Shown piece by piece: positions 34,129 through 42,614 of a stretch of 64,000 nt of DNA. This DNA comes from Salinarimonas soli (GTDB lineage Bacteria; Pseudomonadota; Alphaproteobacteria; Rhizobiales; Beijerinckiaceae). The stretch is taken from positions 1 to 64,000 of the forward strand of contig NZ_VUOA01000028.1 of the NCBI RefSeq assembly GCF_008386575.1. Reading direction: 5' to 3'. Numbering within the stretch: position 1 is the first letter of the stretch; each line of letters opens with the position of its first letter. The position numbers were made by a program, and so were the translations under genes. The notes beneath the pieces were generated by a model. It did no database searches, was not told where the DNA came from, and saw only the letters and a program-made list of their open reading frames with translations.

Positions 34129-36104
34129 GCCTGGCGCCGACCCTCCTCGTCGCCTCCTTCCTCCTCTTCACCTTCGGGCGGTCGCGGCGGGACTCGTCGG
34201 CGCGCGCCGTGACCTGCGCCGTCGTGCTCGCGGTGGCGTTGCGCTATCTTGTCTGGCGCTTCACCGATACGGTGCTGCCGGCCTCGAGCGACGAGGGCTT
34301 CGGCTTCTACTGGATCTGGTTCCTGTTCGGCGTCGAGCTCCTCGCCTTCACTGACATCCTGCTCTTCCTCGTGATCATGAGCCGGTCCGTGGACCGCAGC
34401 GCCGAGGCCGACCGCCTGGAGCCCGCCTATTTCGCTCAGGCCCAGGACGGGCTGCCCACGGTCGACGTGTTCATCCCCACCTACAACGAGCCCCTCGACG
34501 TCCTGGAGCGGACCATCGTCGGGGCGCTCGCCCTCGACTACCCACGCGACAAGCTGCGGGTCTACGTGCTCGACGACAAGCGCCGGGACTGGCTGCGGGC
34601 CTATTGCGAGGAGAAGGGCGCGATCCACGTCACGCGCCCCGACAACGCCCACGCCAAGGCCGGCAACATGAACAACGGCCTCGGGGTCTCGTCCGGCGAC
34701 TTCGTGGCGGTGTTCGACGCCGATTTCGTGCCCTACCGCAACTTCCTGCGCCGCACCCTGCCCTTCTTCTCCGATCCGACCATCGGGATCGTGCAGACGC
34801 CGCAGCATTTCTTCAACGCCGACCCGGTCCAGGCCAATCTCGGCCTGGAGCATCTGTGGCCCGACGAGCAGCGCCTGTTCTTCGACGAGATGGCGCCGAG
34901 CCGCGACGCGTGGGACGTGAGCTTCTGCTGCGGATCGTGCTCGATCAACCGGCGCGCCGCGCTCGACGAGATCGGGGGCTTTCCCACCGAGTCGATCACG
35001 GAGGACCTCCTCACCACCCTGTCGATGCTCAACAAGGGCTTCAAGACGCGCTACCTCAACGAGCGCCTCTCGATGGGGCTCGCGGCCGAGAACCTCGAGG
35101 GCTACTTCGTCCAGCGCGAGCGCTGGTGCCAGGGCGGCATCCAGACGATCTACCTCAGGAACGGCCCCCTGCGCGGCCCCGGGCTGACGCCGTTCCAGCG
35201 GGTCATGTTCCTGCCGATGTCCTGGCTCGTGCAATATGTCGTGCGCTTCGGGATCCTCGTCGTGCCGGCGGTCTATCTCTGGAGCGGGATCGCGCCGCTC
35301 CACTTCACGGAAGCGGGCGATCTCGTCTCGCACCAGCTGCCGGTGCTCGCGGCCTATTTCCTGCTGATGACCTGGATCACGCCCACGCGCTACCTGCCCG
35401 TGATCTCCAGCGCGGTGGGGGCGTTCTCGACCTTCCGCATGCTGCCGACGGTTCTGTCGAGCATCGTGCGTCCCTTCGGCAAGCCCTTCAAGGTCACCCC
35501 GAAGGGCAGCGGCAACGAGGAGGGGAGCTTCGACAGCTACACCTTCATCTGGCTCGCCGGCCTCACCACGGTGAGCGCGCTGGGCCTCGTCATCAACATC
35601 GTGCCCGAGTGGGCGCAGGCCTCCGATCGCGGCTTCTCGACCGTGGCGGCCTATTGGACGGGGGTGAACACCCTCGTCCTCACCATCGCGGCCTTGATCT
35701 GCTTCGAGCGCCCGAGCCGGTTCACGGACGCATTCCGGGCGGACGAGCCCGCAGGCCTCGACGGCCTCACCGGCCGGGCCGTGAGCCTCAGCTTAGGAAA
35801 GGCCGTGGTGCAGGTGCCGATCGGCACCCGGTTCGCCTCCACCTCCGTGACGCTCGCCCTGGACGGCGTCGAGCCCCTGCGCGCCGAGATTCGCCAGATC
35901 ACCCGCCGTCGCCGCCGCCTCGGACGGGCCGGCGACGGTGCGGTGCACTTCCTTCACCTCCATTACGAGCTCGCCGGCGCCGCGCGCGATCAGATGATCC
36001 GCAAGCTCTACACCGGCGGCTACTCGCAGGACGTGGCCGAGATCGACAAGTCCGCGCTCTCGGTGGGCCTCATCGGCCGCGCGCTCGGGCCCGAGCGCGC
36101 GTGA
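34110..36104 (+). CDS. Cellulose synthase-family processive glycosyltransferase (GT2) with a degenerate PilZ-like C-terminus
   Basis: Membrane-bound family 2 glycosyltransferase, 664 aa from the GTG at 34110. The catalytic set is complete: VYVLDDKRRD, VFDADFVPY (DxD), SITEDLLTT (TED) and QRERWCQGG (Q-x2-RW). The FKVTPKG gating-loop motif of BcsA is also present. About three N-terminal and four later membrane segments are predicted. A PilZ-like tail (about 545-650) follows, but the RxxxR and D/NxSxxG positions that bind c-di-GMP are not convincingly kept (RPSRFTDAFR, then VSLSLGKAVV). The polymer is unknown. It overlaps the HlyD-like gene by 19 bases and stops 15 nt before the convergent second SBP gene. 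Confidence 0.88.
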   Translation: MVQHLVSLAPTLLVASFLLFTFGRSRRDSSARAVTCAVVLAVALRYLVWRFTDTVLPASSDEGFGFYWIWFLFGVELLAFTDILLFLVIMSRSVDRSAEADRLEPAYFAQAQDGLPTVDVFIPTYNEPLDVLERTIVGALALDYPRDKLRVYVLDDKRRDWLRAYCEEKGAIHVTRPDNAHAKAGNMNNGLGVSSGDFVAVFDADFVPYRNFLRRTLPFFSDPTIGIVQTPQHFFNADPVQANLGLEHLWPDEQRLFFDEMAPSRDAWDVSFCCGSCSINRRAALDEIGGFPTESITEDLLTTLSMLNKGFKTRYLNERLSMGLAAENLEGYFVQRERWCQGGIQTIYLRNGPLRGPGLTPFQRVMFLPMSWLVQYVVRFGILVVPAVYLWSGIAPLHFTEAGDLVSHQLPVLAAYFLLMTWITPTRYLPVISSAVGAFSTFRMLPTVLSSIVRPFGKPFKVTPKGSGNEEGSFDSYTFIWLAGLTTVSALGLVINIVPEWAQASDRGFSTVAAYWTGVNTLVLTIAALICFERPSRFTDAFRADEPAGLDGLTGRAVSLSLGKAVVQVPIGTRFASTSVTLALDGVEPLRAEIRQITRRRRRLGRAGDGAVHFLHLHYELAGAARDQMIRKLYTGGYSQDVAEIDKSALSVGLIGRALGPERA

Positions 36105-36119
36105 GCTCACCCCGCCGGG

Positions 36120-37733
36120 TCAGCCCATGCTGATCGGCGAGAAGTCCTGATACCAGTTCTGCGCCTGCACGAAGCCCCGCACCTTCGGCGAGAGCGCGCG
36201 GGGCGCCACGTCGTGGGCCACGAACAGGAACAGGGCCTCGTCGACGAAGCGCTCGTGCGCCCGGCGGATCGCCTCCACCTGCTTCTCCGGATCGAAGCTC
36301 GCCCGGATCGCGTCGAAATGCCCGTCGAGCACCGGGTCCTCGTAGAAGCCCCAGTTGGTGCCCCGCGGCGGCGCGAGCCGCGAGTCGAGGTGGCGGATGA
36401 GGGCCGTGAACGGGTCCTGGCTGAAATAGGAGCTGTTCGTGGAGTGCGCGCCTTTCGAGCGCGGGTCCTTGGCGCCCGCGCGCCAGGAATCGGTGAGCGA
36501 GTTCCAGTCCATCACCTCGAAATCGACCTTGATGCCGATCTCGGCGAGGTTCTCCTGGATCATCTCGTTCATGGGCAGGGGCTGCATCTGCCCTGAGCCC
36601 GCGGGCGAGATGATCGCCTTCACGGAGACGGGGCTGCCCTTCGAGACGCCCGCCTCGCCCATGAGCTTGCGCGCCGCGTCGACGTCGTGGCGCACGTCGA
36701 AGGCGGGCTTGCCGAACCAGGGCGAGTTGGGGGGCACCATGCCCTTGGCCGGCACCATCAGCCCGCCGAGCAGCGCCACCATGCCCTCGCGGTCGACGGC
36801 GAGGTTGGCGGCCTTGCGCATGCGGATATCCGTCCAGGGCGAGCCCGGCACGCGGCTGAAATGCCAGGTCCAGTTATGGGGGTAGACGTTCTGCGTGATC
36901 TGGAACCCGCGGGCGCGCAATTGCGGCAGGGCGTCGGGCGACGGCGCCTCGATCCAATCCACCTGACCTGACAGAAGGGCTGCCGTTCGGGCATTTGCCT
37001 CCGGGATGGGCAGCAGGACGAGCCGTGCGAGCCTCGGCCGGCGCGCCGGATCCCAGTAGTCGCGGTTCGCCGCAAGCTCCGCCCGCTCGCGGGGCACGTA
37101 GCGCTCGACCTTCCACGGGCCGGTGCCCGACGGCGCCTTCAGGAAGGCGTCCCAGCTGCGCCCCACCTTCTCCCATTGCGCCGGGGAGGACATCTGGATC
37201 CAGGCGAGCTCGTAGGGCGTGAGCGCGTTCGGCGCCGCCGTGGTGAACTCAACCGTGAGAGGATCGACGGCGCGATAGGCGCGGATCGAGGGAATGCGCG
37301 AGCGCCCCTGGCCCGCCTGCCGGCGGTCGAAGTGCGGCGCGTCCTCCCGCAGGAGCTTGTCGAAGTTCCACACTACCGCGTCCGCGTCGAAGGGCGAGCC
37401 GTCGTGGAAGCGCACGTTCTCACGCAGCTTCACGATCCACTTGGTCCGGTCCGCCGGGTCGACGGCCCAGGACACGGCGAGGTTCGGCACGAGGCGCGAG
37501 GCCTGGTCGTCCCGCGACAGGTCCCATTGGATGAGGGCGTCGAACGCCGTGAGGCCGATGAACCGCATGCCCTCGGCGCCCTGGTCGGTCTGGCCGTTGG
37601 GGAGCGGAATGTCCGACACGGTCATGCCGATGCGCAGCGTGCCGCTCTCCTGCGCCCGCGCCGCGAGGGGATGGAAGGCGCTGGCGGCGCCCAAGCTGAG
37701 GCTGCCGAGCAGGATATCGCGACGTGAGGGCAT
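36120..37733 (-). CDS. ABC-type peptide/dipeptide substrate-binding protein, Tat-type paralogue
   Basis: A 537-aa SBP_bac_5 protein clearly paralogous to the one at 26781-28427: both share FHDGSP-DADAVVWN, ANARTAALL-GQVDWIEAP, GLM-P-KG and SGQMQP-PMNE. Unlike that protein it has a twin-arginine type signal (PSRRDILLGSLSLGAASAFH). There is an AAGGAG 10 nt upstream of the ATG. It is transcribed against the glycosyltransferase gene and has no permease genes beside it, so it may feed the transporter at 28.6-32.6 kb with a different ligand. Confidence 0.9.
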   Translation of the reverse strand: MPSRRDILLGSLSLGAASAFHPLAARAQESGTLRIGMTVSDIPLPNGQTDQGAEGMRFIGLTAFDALIQWDLSRDDQASRLVPNLAVSWAVDPADRTKWIVKLRENVRFHDGSPFDADAVVWNFDKLLREDAPHFDRRQAGQGRSRIPSIRAYRAVDPLTVEFTTAAPNALTPYELAWIQMSSPAQWEKVGRSWDAFLKAPSGTGPWKVERYVPRERAELAANRDYWDPARRPRLARLVLLPIPEANARTAALLSGQVDWIEAPSPDALPQLRARGFQITQNVYPHNWTWHFSRVPGSPWTDIRMRKAANLAVDREGMVALLGGLMVPAKGMVPPNSPWFGKPAFDVRHDVDAARKLMGEAGVSKGSPVSVKAIISPAGSGQMQPLPMNEMIQENLAEIGIKVDFEVMDWNSLTDSWRAGAKDPRSKGAHSTNSSYFSQDPFTALIRHLDSRLAPPRGTNWGFYEDPVLDGHFDAIRASFDPEKQVEAIRRAHERFVDEALFLFVAHDVAPRALSPKVRGFVQAQNWYQDFSPISMG

Positions 37734-38179
37734 GATCCGGGGTCTCCTTGGGCCCCTTCTGGGGACCTCCACCCCTGGCAATCGACATGCCACGGCGAGC
37801 GGCCTCCGTGCGACTACGGACGCGATCACGGGCCCGGGCCGGGACCTAGCCGCAAGAGCGCAAGTCGAGCCTGGCATTGGCGCGCGCCGTCAGAACAACC
37901 CCGGCGGCCATCCGAGTTATCACGTACCGGGGCCAAGTTGCATGACGTTTGGTAAGGTCGCGTATGGCCTCGATATTGGGAGCCCGCGAGCCCCGTGACG
38001 GTCGATTTCAGTATTCAACCGGGGCGGACGGGCAATCTTTACGCGACTCGTTCCGGCTCGCGGAAAATTAAATTAACACCTCGCGCATAGGCTCCCCCCT
38101 GGCAGCCAAGACGCCCCGCGAGCGTGCGGGTGCGGCGGATCGGAGAACCATGGTGGCGTCACGTCAAGGAGCTGGAGAC
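37734..38179. other. 446-nt intergenic region with one conserved element
   Basis: No gene is evident here. It separates divergent SBP genes and is AT-richer than its surroundings around 38000-38080. It contains the 38050-38073 element described separately and TTCCG-GCTCG-CGGAA at 38051-38065 (exact 5-bp inverted arms). Regulatory, otherwise featureless. Confidence 0.5.
38050..38073 (+). promoter_or_regulatory. Shared 24-nt upstream element, copy 1
   Basis: Bases 38050-38073 read, in part, TTCCGGCTCGCGGAAAAT. They match the sequence at 42436-42459 at 18 of 24 positions, including GGCT and GGAAAAT. This copy is 106 nt before the TRAP binding-protein gene, and contains a perfect TTCCG/CGGAA dyad. 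Confidence 0.35.
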
Positions 38180-39244
38180 ATGCGGCTCGGCCGGCCTGCG
38201 CGCTCGCGTGGCTGGCTGGCGCTCGCGGCCGTCCTCCTCGGCCTGTCGGCAGCGCCCGCGGCCGCGGCGGAGCCCATTCGGCTCAAGATCGTCGGCGGGC
38301 TTGCCGGCATCAGCCAGTACAGGCAGTTCGAGGAGCCCTTCTGGACGAAGCGGCTCGAGGAGATGTCGGGCGGCCGTCTCACGGCGGCGGTCCACCCCTT
38401 CGACCGCAGCGGCCTGCGGGCGCAGGACATGCTCCAGCTCATGAAGCTCGGCGTCGTCCCCTTCGGCACGGCCCTGCTCGCCCTTGTGGCGGGCGACGAG
38501 CCTGAGCTGAACGTCATCGACCTGCCGGGCCTCAACCCCAATTTCGAGGTGCTGCGCGAGACCGTGGCGGCCTACCGGCCGCACCTGCGCGACGTCCTCA
38601 AGGACCGCTACGGCATCGAGTTGCTCGGCGTCTACGCCTATCCGGCGCAGGTGGTTTATTGCGCCAAGTCCTTTCGCGGCCTCAGCGACCTCGCCGGACG
38701 GCGCGTGCGCACCTCCTCCGTGAGCCAGTCCGAGCTCGTGAGCGCGCTCGGCGGCGTGCCCGTGCTCGTGCCCTTCGCCGAAACCGTGTCCGCGGTGTCG
38801 ACGGGGGTCGTGGACTGCGCGATCACGGGAACGCTCAGCGGCTACGAGATCGGCCTGCCCGAGGTCACCACCCACATCCACGCCATGGCGCTGAGCTGGG
38901 GCCTGTCCTTCTTCGGCGCCAACCGGAGCGCCTGGGAGGCCCTGCCCGCCGACCTGCGCGATGTGCTGCGCGCGGGCATCGCGCGCCTGGAGCAGGACAT
39001 CTGGACCTCGGCCGACCGCGACACCGCTCGCGGCCTCGCCTGCAACGCCGGCACGACCGCCTGCGATGGGCGGCAGGGCCGGATGACCCTGGTTCCCGTC
39101 ACCCCGGAAGACGAGGCGCGCCGCCGTCGCCTGCTCGTCGAGGCGGTGCTCCCGAGCTGGCTCGACCGCTGCGGCACCGATTGCGCCGCCGTGTGGAACG
39201 AGCACATGGCGGAGCGCGCCGGGATCCGGCTCAAGGCGGAATGA
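38180..39244 (+). CDS. Orphan TRAP-type (DctP family) substrate-binding protein
   Basis: A 354-aa periplasmic DctP-family solute-binding protein: an N-terminal signal (SRGWLALAAVLLGLSAAPAAAA), the family region VHPFDRSGLRAQDMLQLM, and LGVYAYPAQVVYCAKSFRG. Near the C-terminus it has extra Cys residues (LACNAGTTACDG and DRCGTDCAAVW) that could form disulfides. AAGGAG at 38166-38171 supports the ATG at 38180. No DctQ or DctM gene is adjacent, so it may act as a sensor rather than in transport; the next gene, 88 nt on, has a periplasmic sensing domain. Confidence 0.88.
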   Translation: MRLGRPARSRGWLALAAVLLGLSAAPAAAAEPIRLKIVGGLAGISQYRQFEEPFWTKRLEEMSGGRLTAAVHPFDRSGLRAQDMLQLMKLGVVPFGTALLALVAGDEPELNVIDLPGLNPNFEVLRETVAAYRPHLRDVLKDRYGIELLGVYAYPAQVVYCAKSFRGLSDLAGRRVRTSSVSQSELVSALGGVPVLVPFAETVSAVSTGVVDCAITGTLSGYEIGLPEVTTHIHAMALSWGLSFFGANRSAWEALPADLRDVLRAGIARLEQDIWTSADRDTARGLACNAGTTACDGRQGRMTLVPVTPEDEARRRRLLVEAVLPSWLDRCGTDCAAVWNEHMAERAGIRLKAE

Positions 39245-39332
39245 TCGTGCAGGCGCTCCCCTACCCCAAGACGTCCGGTCTCCGGACGACCCGCCCGGCG
39301 GGGACTTGCCCCCTGGCCGGAGGATCGCGCCC

Positions 39333-42300
39333 ATGAACAAGGGACGCCGCCTCGCCACCTCCGTCACGCTCGTCGCGGGCCTTCTCTCCGTCACGCTTCT
39401 GGGCGGCGCGACCCTCGTGCTCGAGAAGACGTGGCACACCGCGCACCGCTCGGCGGAGGTGTCGCTGGAGCGCACGGCCCGGGTGGTCGAGAGCACGGTC
39501 AACCGGCAGCTCCTCCAGGTCGACATCGCCCTGGCGAGCCTGCCGACGCTGATCACCGCCCTCTCGCGCTCGAACGGCGACGTCACGTCCGAGGCGGCGA
39601 ACCGCCTCCTGCGCGGCCTCAACTTCCAGGCCTACGCCTTCCGCGACATCCTTCTCGTCCGCCCCGACGGCACCGTCTGGGCGAGCGCCCGCCCGCGCCC
39701 GCGCAGCCGTGCCCTGCCCATCAATCCGGGGGAGCTCTCCACGGGCCCCGGGACGGGAGCCATCGCGGTCAACGGACCCGTGCGCAACCCGCTCACGGGC
39801 GAATGGGCGCTGTTCCTCTCCCGCCCCGTCTCCCTGCCGGGCGCCGACACACTGCTCGCCGTCGCCGAGGTGCCGCTCTCCACTCTCGGGACGCTGCTCG
39901 CCGAGGCCGGCGAGGCGCCGGGATTGCGGGTGATGCTGGAGCGGGACGACGGTACGCTCCTGGCGAGCCTCCCCCACGACGAGCTGCAGATCGGCAAGGT
40001 CCAGCCCGCCGCCATCGGCCGCCTGAGCCGCGACGGCACGGCCGTCGAGGTGCCCGGCACGCCCGCCGGGACGCCGATGATCGCCGCCGCGCGCCCCTCG
40101 CTCTACAAGGACATCACGGTCGCCCTCACCCTTGAGACCGCGACCGCGATGACGGACTGGAAACGCGACCGCGACCGGCTCCTCGCCGTGGTCCTGCTGG
40201 CCGAGATCCTCGTGCTCGCCTCCGCTGGCGCGCTTCACGCCGCGTTCCGGCGCCAGCGCCGGCTCGAGCGGGAGCGCGCCGTCGCGAGCACCCGCCTGGA
40301 GAACGCGATCGAGGCCATGTCCGACGGCTTCGTGATGTGGGACGCGGACGACCGCCTGGTCACCTGCAACCAGAAATACCGCGAGCTCTACGCGGTCAGC
40401 GCCCCGGTCATCCAGGTCGGCGCGCATTTCGAGGACGTGCTGCGCCAGGGCGCCGCCCTCGGCCAGTACCCGAACATCGGCTCGGACGTCGAGGCCTGGC
40501 TCGATCACATGATCGGCTGGCACCGCGAGAGCCAGGGATCGATGGAGCGGCTCCTGCCGGACGGCCGATGGGTGCTCATCACCGAGCGGCGCACCGCGAG
40601 CGGCGAAATCGTCGGCACCCGCACCGACATCACCCCGATCAAGACCGCGCTGAGCGATCTCGAGGCCGCCAACGAGCGCGCCCGCCACCAGAACCGCCTG
40701 TTCGACGCGGCGCTCAACAACATGTCCCACGGCCTGCTCATGGCCGACGCGGGCCGGCACGTGATCGTCTGCAACCGCCGCTTCATGGAGCTGTTCGGCC
40801 TCGCCGAGGCCGACGTGGCGCCGGGCACCCACGTCGCCGAGGTCTACCGCGCCATCGTGGCCCGCGGGATCTGGGAGGCGGGAACCGTGGACGACATCCG
40901 CCGCCGCCAGGAGGACCTCACGCTCGCGCAGCGCAACGGCACCTTCAAGACCAGCGACGCGGACGGCGCGACCCTCTCGATCACGCAGCGCCCCATGGAC
41001 GACGGCGGCTTCGTGGCGATCTATGAGGACGTGACCGAGCAGCAGCACGCCGAGAGCCGCATCCGCTTCCTCGCCCACCACGATCCCCTGACGCGGCTGC
41101 CCAACCGCATCCTCTTCCGCAGCCGCCTCGAGGAGATGCTGCACGCCTCGCGCACCCGCGGCCAGGGCCTCGCCCTGCTCTATCTCGACCTCGACAAGTT
41201 CAAGGACGTGAACGACACCCTGGGTCACCCGGTGGGCGACGCGCTCCTGGAGGCCGTGGGCAACCGGCTGCGGGCGTGCCTGGGCGACTCGATCATCGTG
41301 GCGCGGCTCGGCGGCGACGAGTTCGCGGTCGCCTGCCTCTCGCCCGACCTGCCCGCCGAGGCGGCGCGGCTCGGCGAGCGCATCATCGCGTCCCTGAGCG
41401 CGCCCTACGGCCTCGACGGCCGCCAGGTGACGGTGGGGGTGAGCGTCGGCATCGCCATGGCGACGCCCGACATCGCTCTCGACGCCGACACCCTCCTGAA
41501 GAACGCCGACATGGCGCTCTACGAGGCCAAGGCGAGCGGACGCGGGGTGAGCCGCTTCTTCGAGCCGGGCATCGAGTCGAAGCTCTACGCCCGGCTGGAG
41601 CTGGAGCGCGACCTGCGCGCGGCGCTCGCCGCCGAGCAGTTCGAGCTCGCCTATCAGCCCGTCTTCGATCTCGTGGCCGACCGGGTCTGCGGCTTCGAGG
41701 CGCTGATCCGCTGGCCGCACCCCGAACGGGGCCTCGTGAGCCCGGCCGAGTTCATCCCGCTCGCCGAGGAGACGGAGCTGATCGGCGAGATCGGCGCCTT
41801 CGTGCTCAACCGCGCCTGCGCCGACGCCGCGCGCCTGCCCGGCGACGTGCGAATCGCGGTGAACCTCTCGCCCGTGCAGCTGCGCACCGACGACATCGTG
41901 GACGCGGTCGCCTCCGCGCTCCAGCGCTCGGGTCTCGACCCGCGCCGCCTGGAGCTGGAGATCACGGAATCCGCGCTCCTGGAGGACAACGAGCGCATCG
42001 CCACCCTGCTGGAGCGCCTGCGGGGCCTGGGCACCCGCCTCGTGCTCGACGATTTCGGCACGGGTTATTCGAGCTTGAGCTATCTGCGCCGCTTCCCCTT
42101 CGACAAGATCAAGATCGACCAGTCCTTCGTGCGGGAGATGACCACCCGCTCGAACTGCGTCGCCATCGTGGGAGCGGTGGTGGGCCTCGCCGACGAGCTC
42201 GGGATGACGGCGACCGCGGAAGGCGTGGAGACTGCCGACCAGCTCGACCTCGTGCGCCAGGTCGGCTGCCTGGAGGCGCAGGGCTACCTGCTGGGCCGCC

Positions 42301-42386
42301 CGAAACCCATCCTGGCCGCCTTCGAGCTCCTGCGCGGCGCCGGCAGCGCCAAGCCGACGCTCCCGCTCGCAGCCGTGGGAAGCTGA
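39333..42386 (+). CDS. Membrane-bound sensor: periplasmic domain, two PAS, GGDEF and EAL
   Basis: A 1017-aa signalling protein that makes and/or degrades cyclic di-GMP. A membrane segment (about residues 10-32), a periplasmic dCache-like domain (about 33-270), a second membrane segment near 285-305, then PAS domains starting NAIEAMSDGFVMWD and DAALNNMSHGLLMAD. A GGDEF domain follows with the intact RLGGDEFAV motif near residue 660, and an EAL domain with FEALIRW near residue 789 and DDFGTGYSSLSYL later. Both output motifs look intact, so it could be bifunctional. GGAGG nine nt before the ATG at 39333. Follows the DctP-like gene. Confidence 0.9.
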   Translation: MNKGRRLATSVTLVAGLLSVTLLGGATLVLEKTWHTAHRSAEVSLERTARVVESTVNRQLLQVDIALASLPTLITALSRSNGDVTSEAANRLLRGLNFQAYAFRDILLVRPDGTVWASARPRPRSRALPINPGELSTGPGTGAIAVNGPVRNPLTGEWALFLSRPVSLPGADTLLAVAEVPLSTLGTLLAEAGEAPGLRVMLERDDGTLLASLPHDELQIGKVQPAAIGRLSRDGTAVEVPGTPAGTPMIAAARPSLYKDITVALTLETATAMTDWKRDRDRLLAVVLLAEILVLASAGALHAAFRRQRRLERERAVASTRLENAIEAMSDGFVMWDADDRLVTCNQKYRELYAVSAPVIQVGAHFEDVLRQGAALGQYPNIGSDVEAWLDHMIGWHRESQGSMERLLPDGRWVLITERRTASGEIVGTRTDITPIKTALSDLEAANERARHQNRLFDAALNNMSHGLLMADAGRHVIVCNRRFMELFGLAEADVAPGTHVAEVYRAIVARGIWEAGTVDDIRRRQEDLTLAQRNGTFKTSDADGATLSITQRPMDDGGFVAIYEDVTEQQHAESRIRFLAHHDPLTRLPNRILFRSRLEEMLHASRTRGQGLALLYLDLDKFKDVNDTLGHPVGDALLEAVGNRLRACLGDSIIVARLGGDEFAVACLSPDLPAEAARLGERIIASLSAPYGLDGRQVTVGVSVGIAMATPDIALDADTLLKNADMALYEAKASGRGVSRFFEPGIESKLYARLELERDLRAALAAEQFELAYQPVFDLVADRVCGFEALIRWPHPERGLVSPAEFIPLAEETELIGEIGAFVLNRACADAARLPGDVRIAVNLSPVQLRTDDIVDAVASALQRSGLDPRRLELEITESALLEDNERIATLLERLRGLGTRLVLDDFGTGYSSLSYLRRFPFDKIKIDQSFVREMTTRSNCVAIVGAVVGLADELGMTATAEGVETADQLDLVRQVGCLEAQGYLLGRPKPILAAFELLRGAGSAKPTLPLAAVGS

Positions 42387-42435
42387 GCCGCCCGGACCTG
42401 GCGGATCGGCTTGTTTCCAGGCATTCGGGTGACAT

Positions 42436-42459
42436 CTTTCGGCTGGAGGAAAATCGAAT
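42436..42459 (+). promoter_or_regulatory. Shared 24-nt upstream element, copy 2
   Basis: Bases 42436-42459 read, in part, TTTCGGCTGGAGGAAAATCG. They match 38050-38073 at 18 of 24 positions. This copy is 155 nt before the heme oxygenase gene. The rest of the 42387-42614 gap is AT-rich for this genome, without other recognisable features. Confidence 0.35.
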
Positions 42460-42614
42460 ACTCAACCCTGGAGCGCCCATTACTGAACGACATGCCGTTA
42501 CGTCATCCAATTTTTCGATACTTCGATCGCGTTACGTTTCTTTCATACGTTAAGTTCTAGGGTCTCGCGGACCGTGACTGATATGTCCATCGACGGCCTG
42601 GAGCCCTGTCCCAT

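Noticed and set aside
32847-36104. A single 1085-codon frame that would fuse something to the glycosyltransferase
   Set aside because: Its first 420 codons run out of frame through the HlyD-like gene, which has clear motifs in its own frame. The N-terminal translation is low-complexity Arg/Pro/Ala. The overlapping frame is an effect of high GC.
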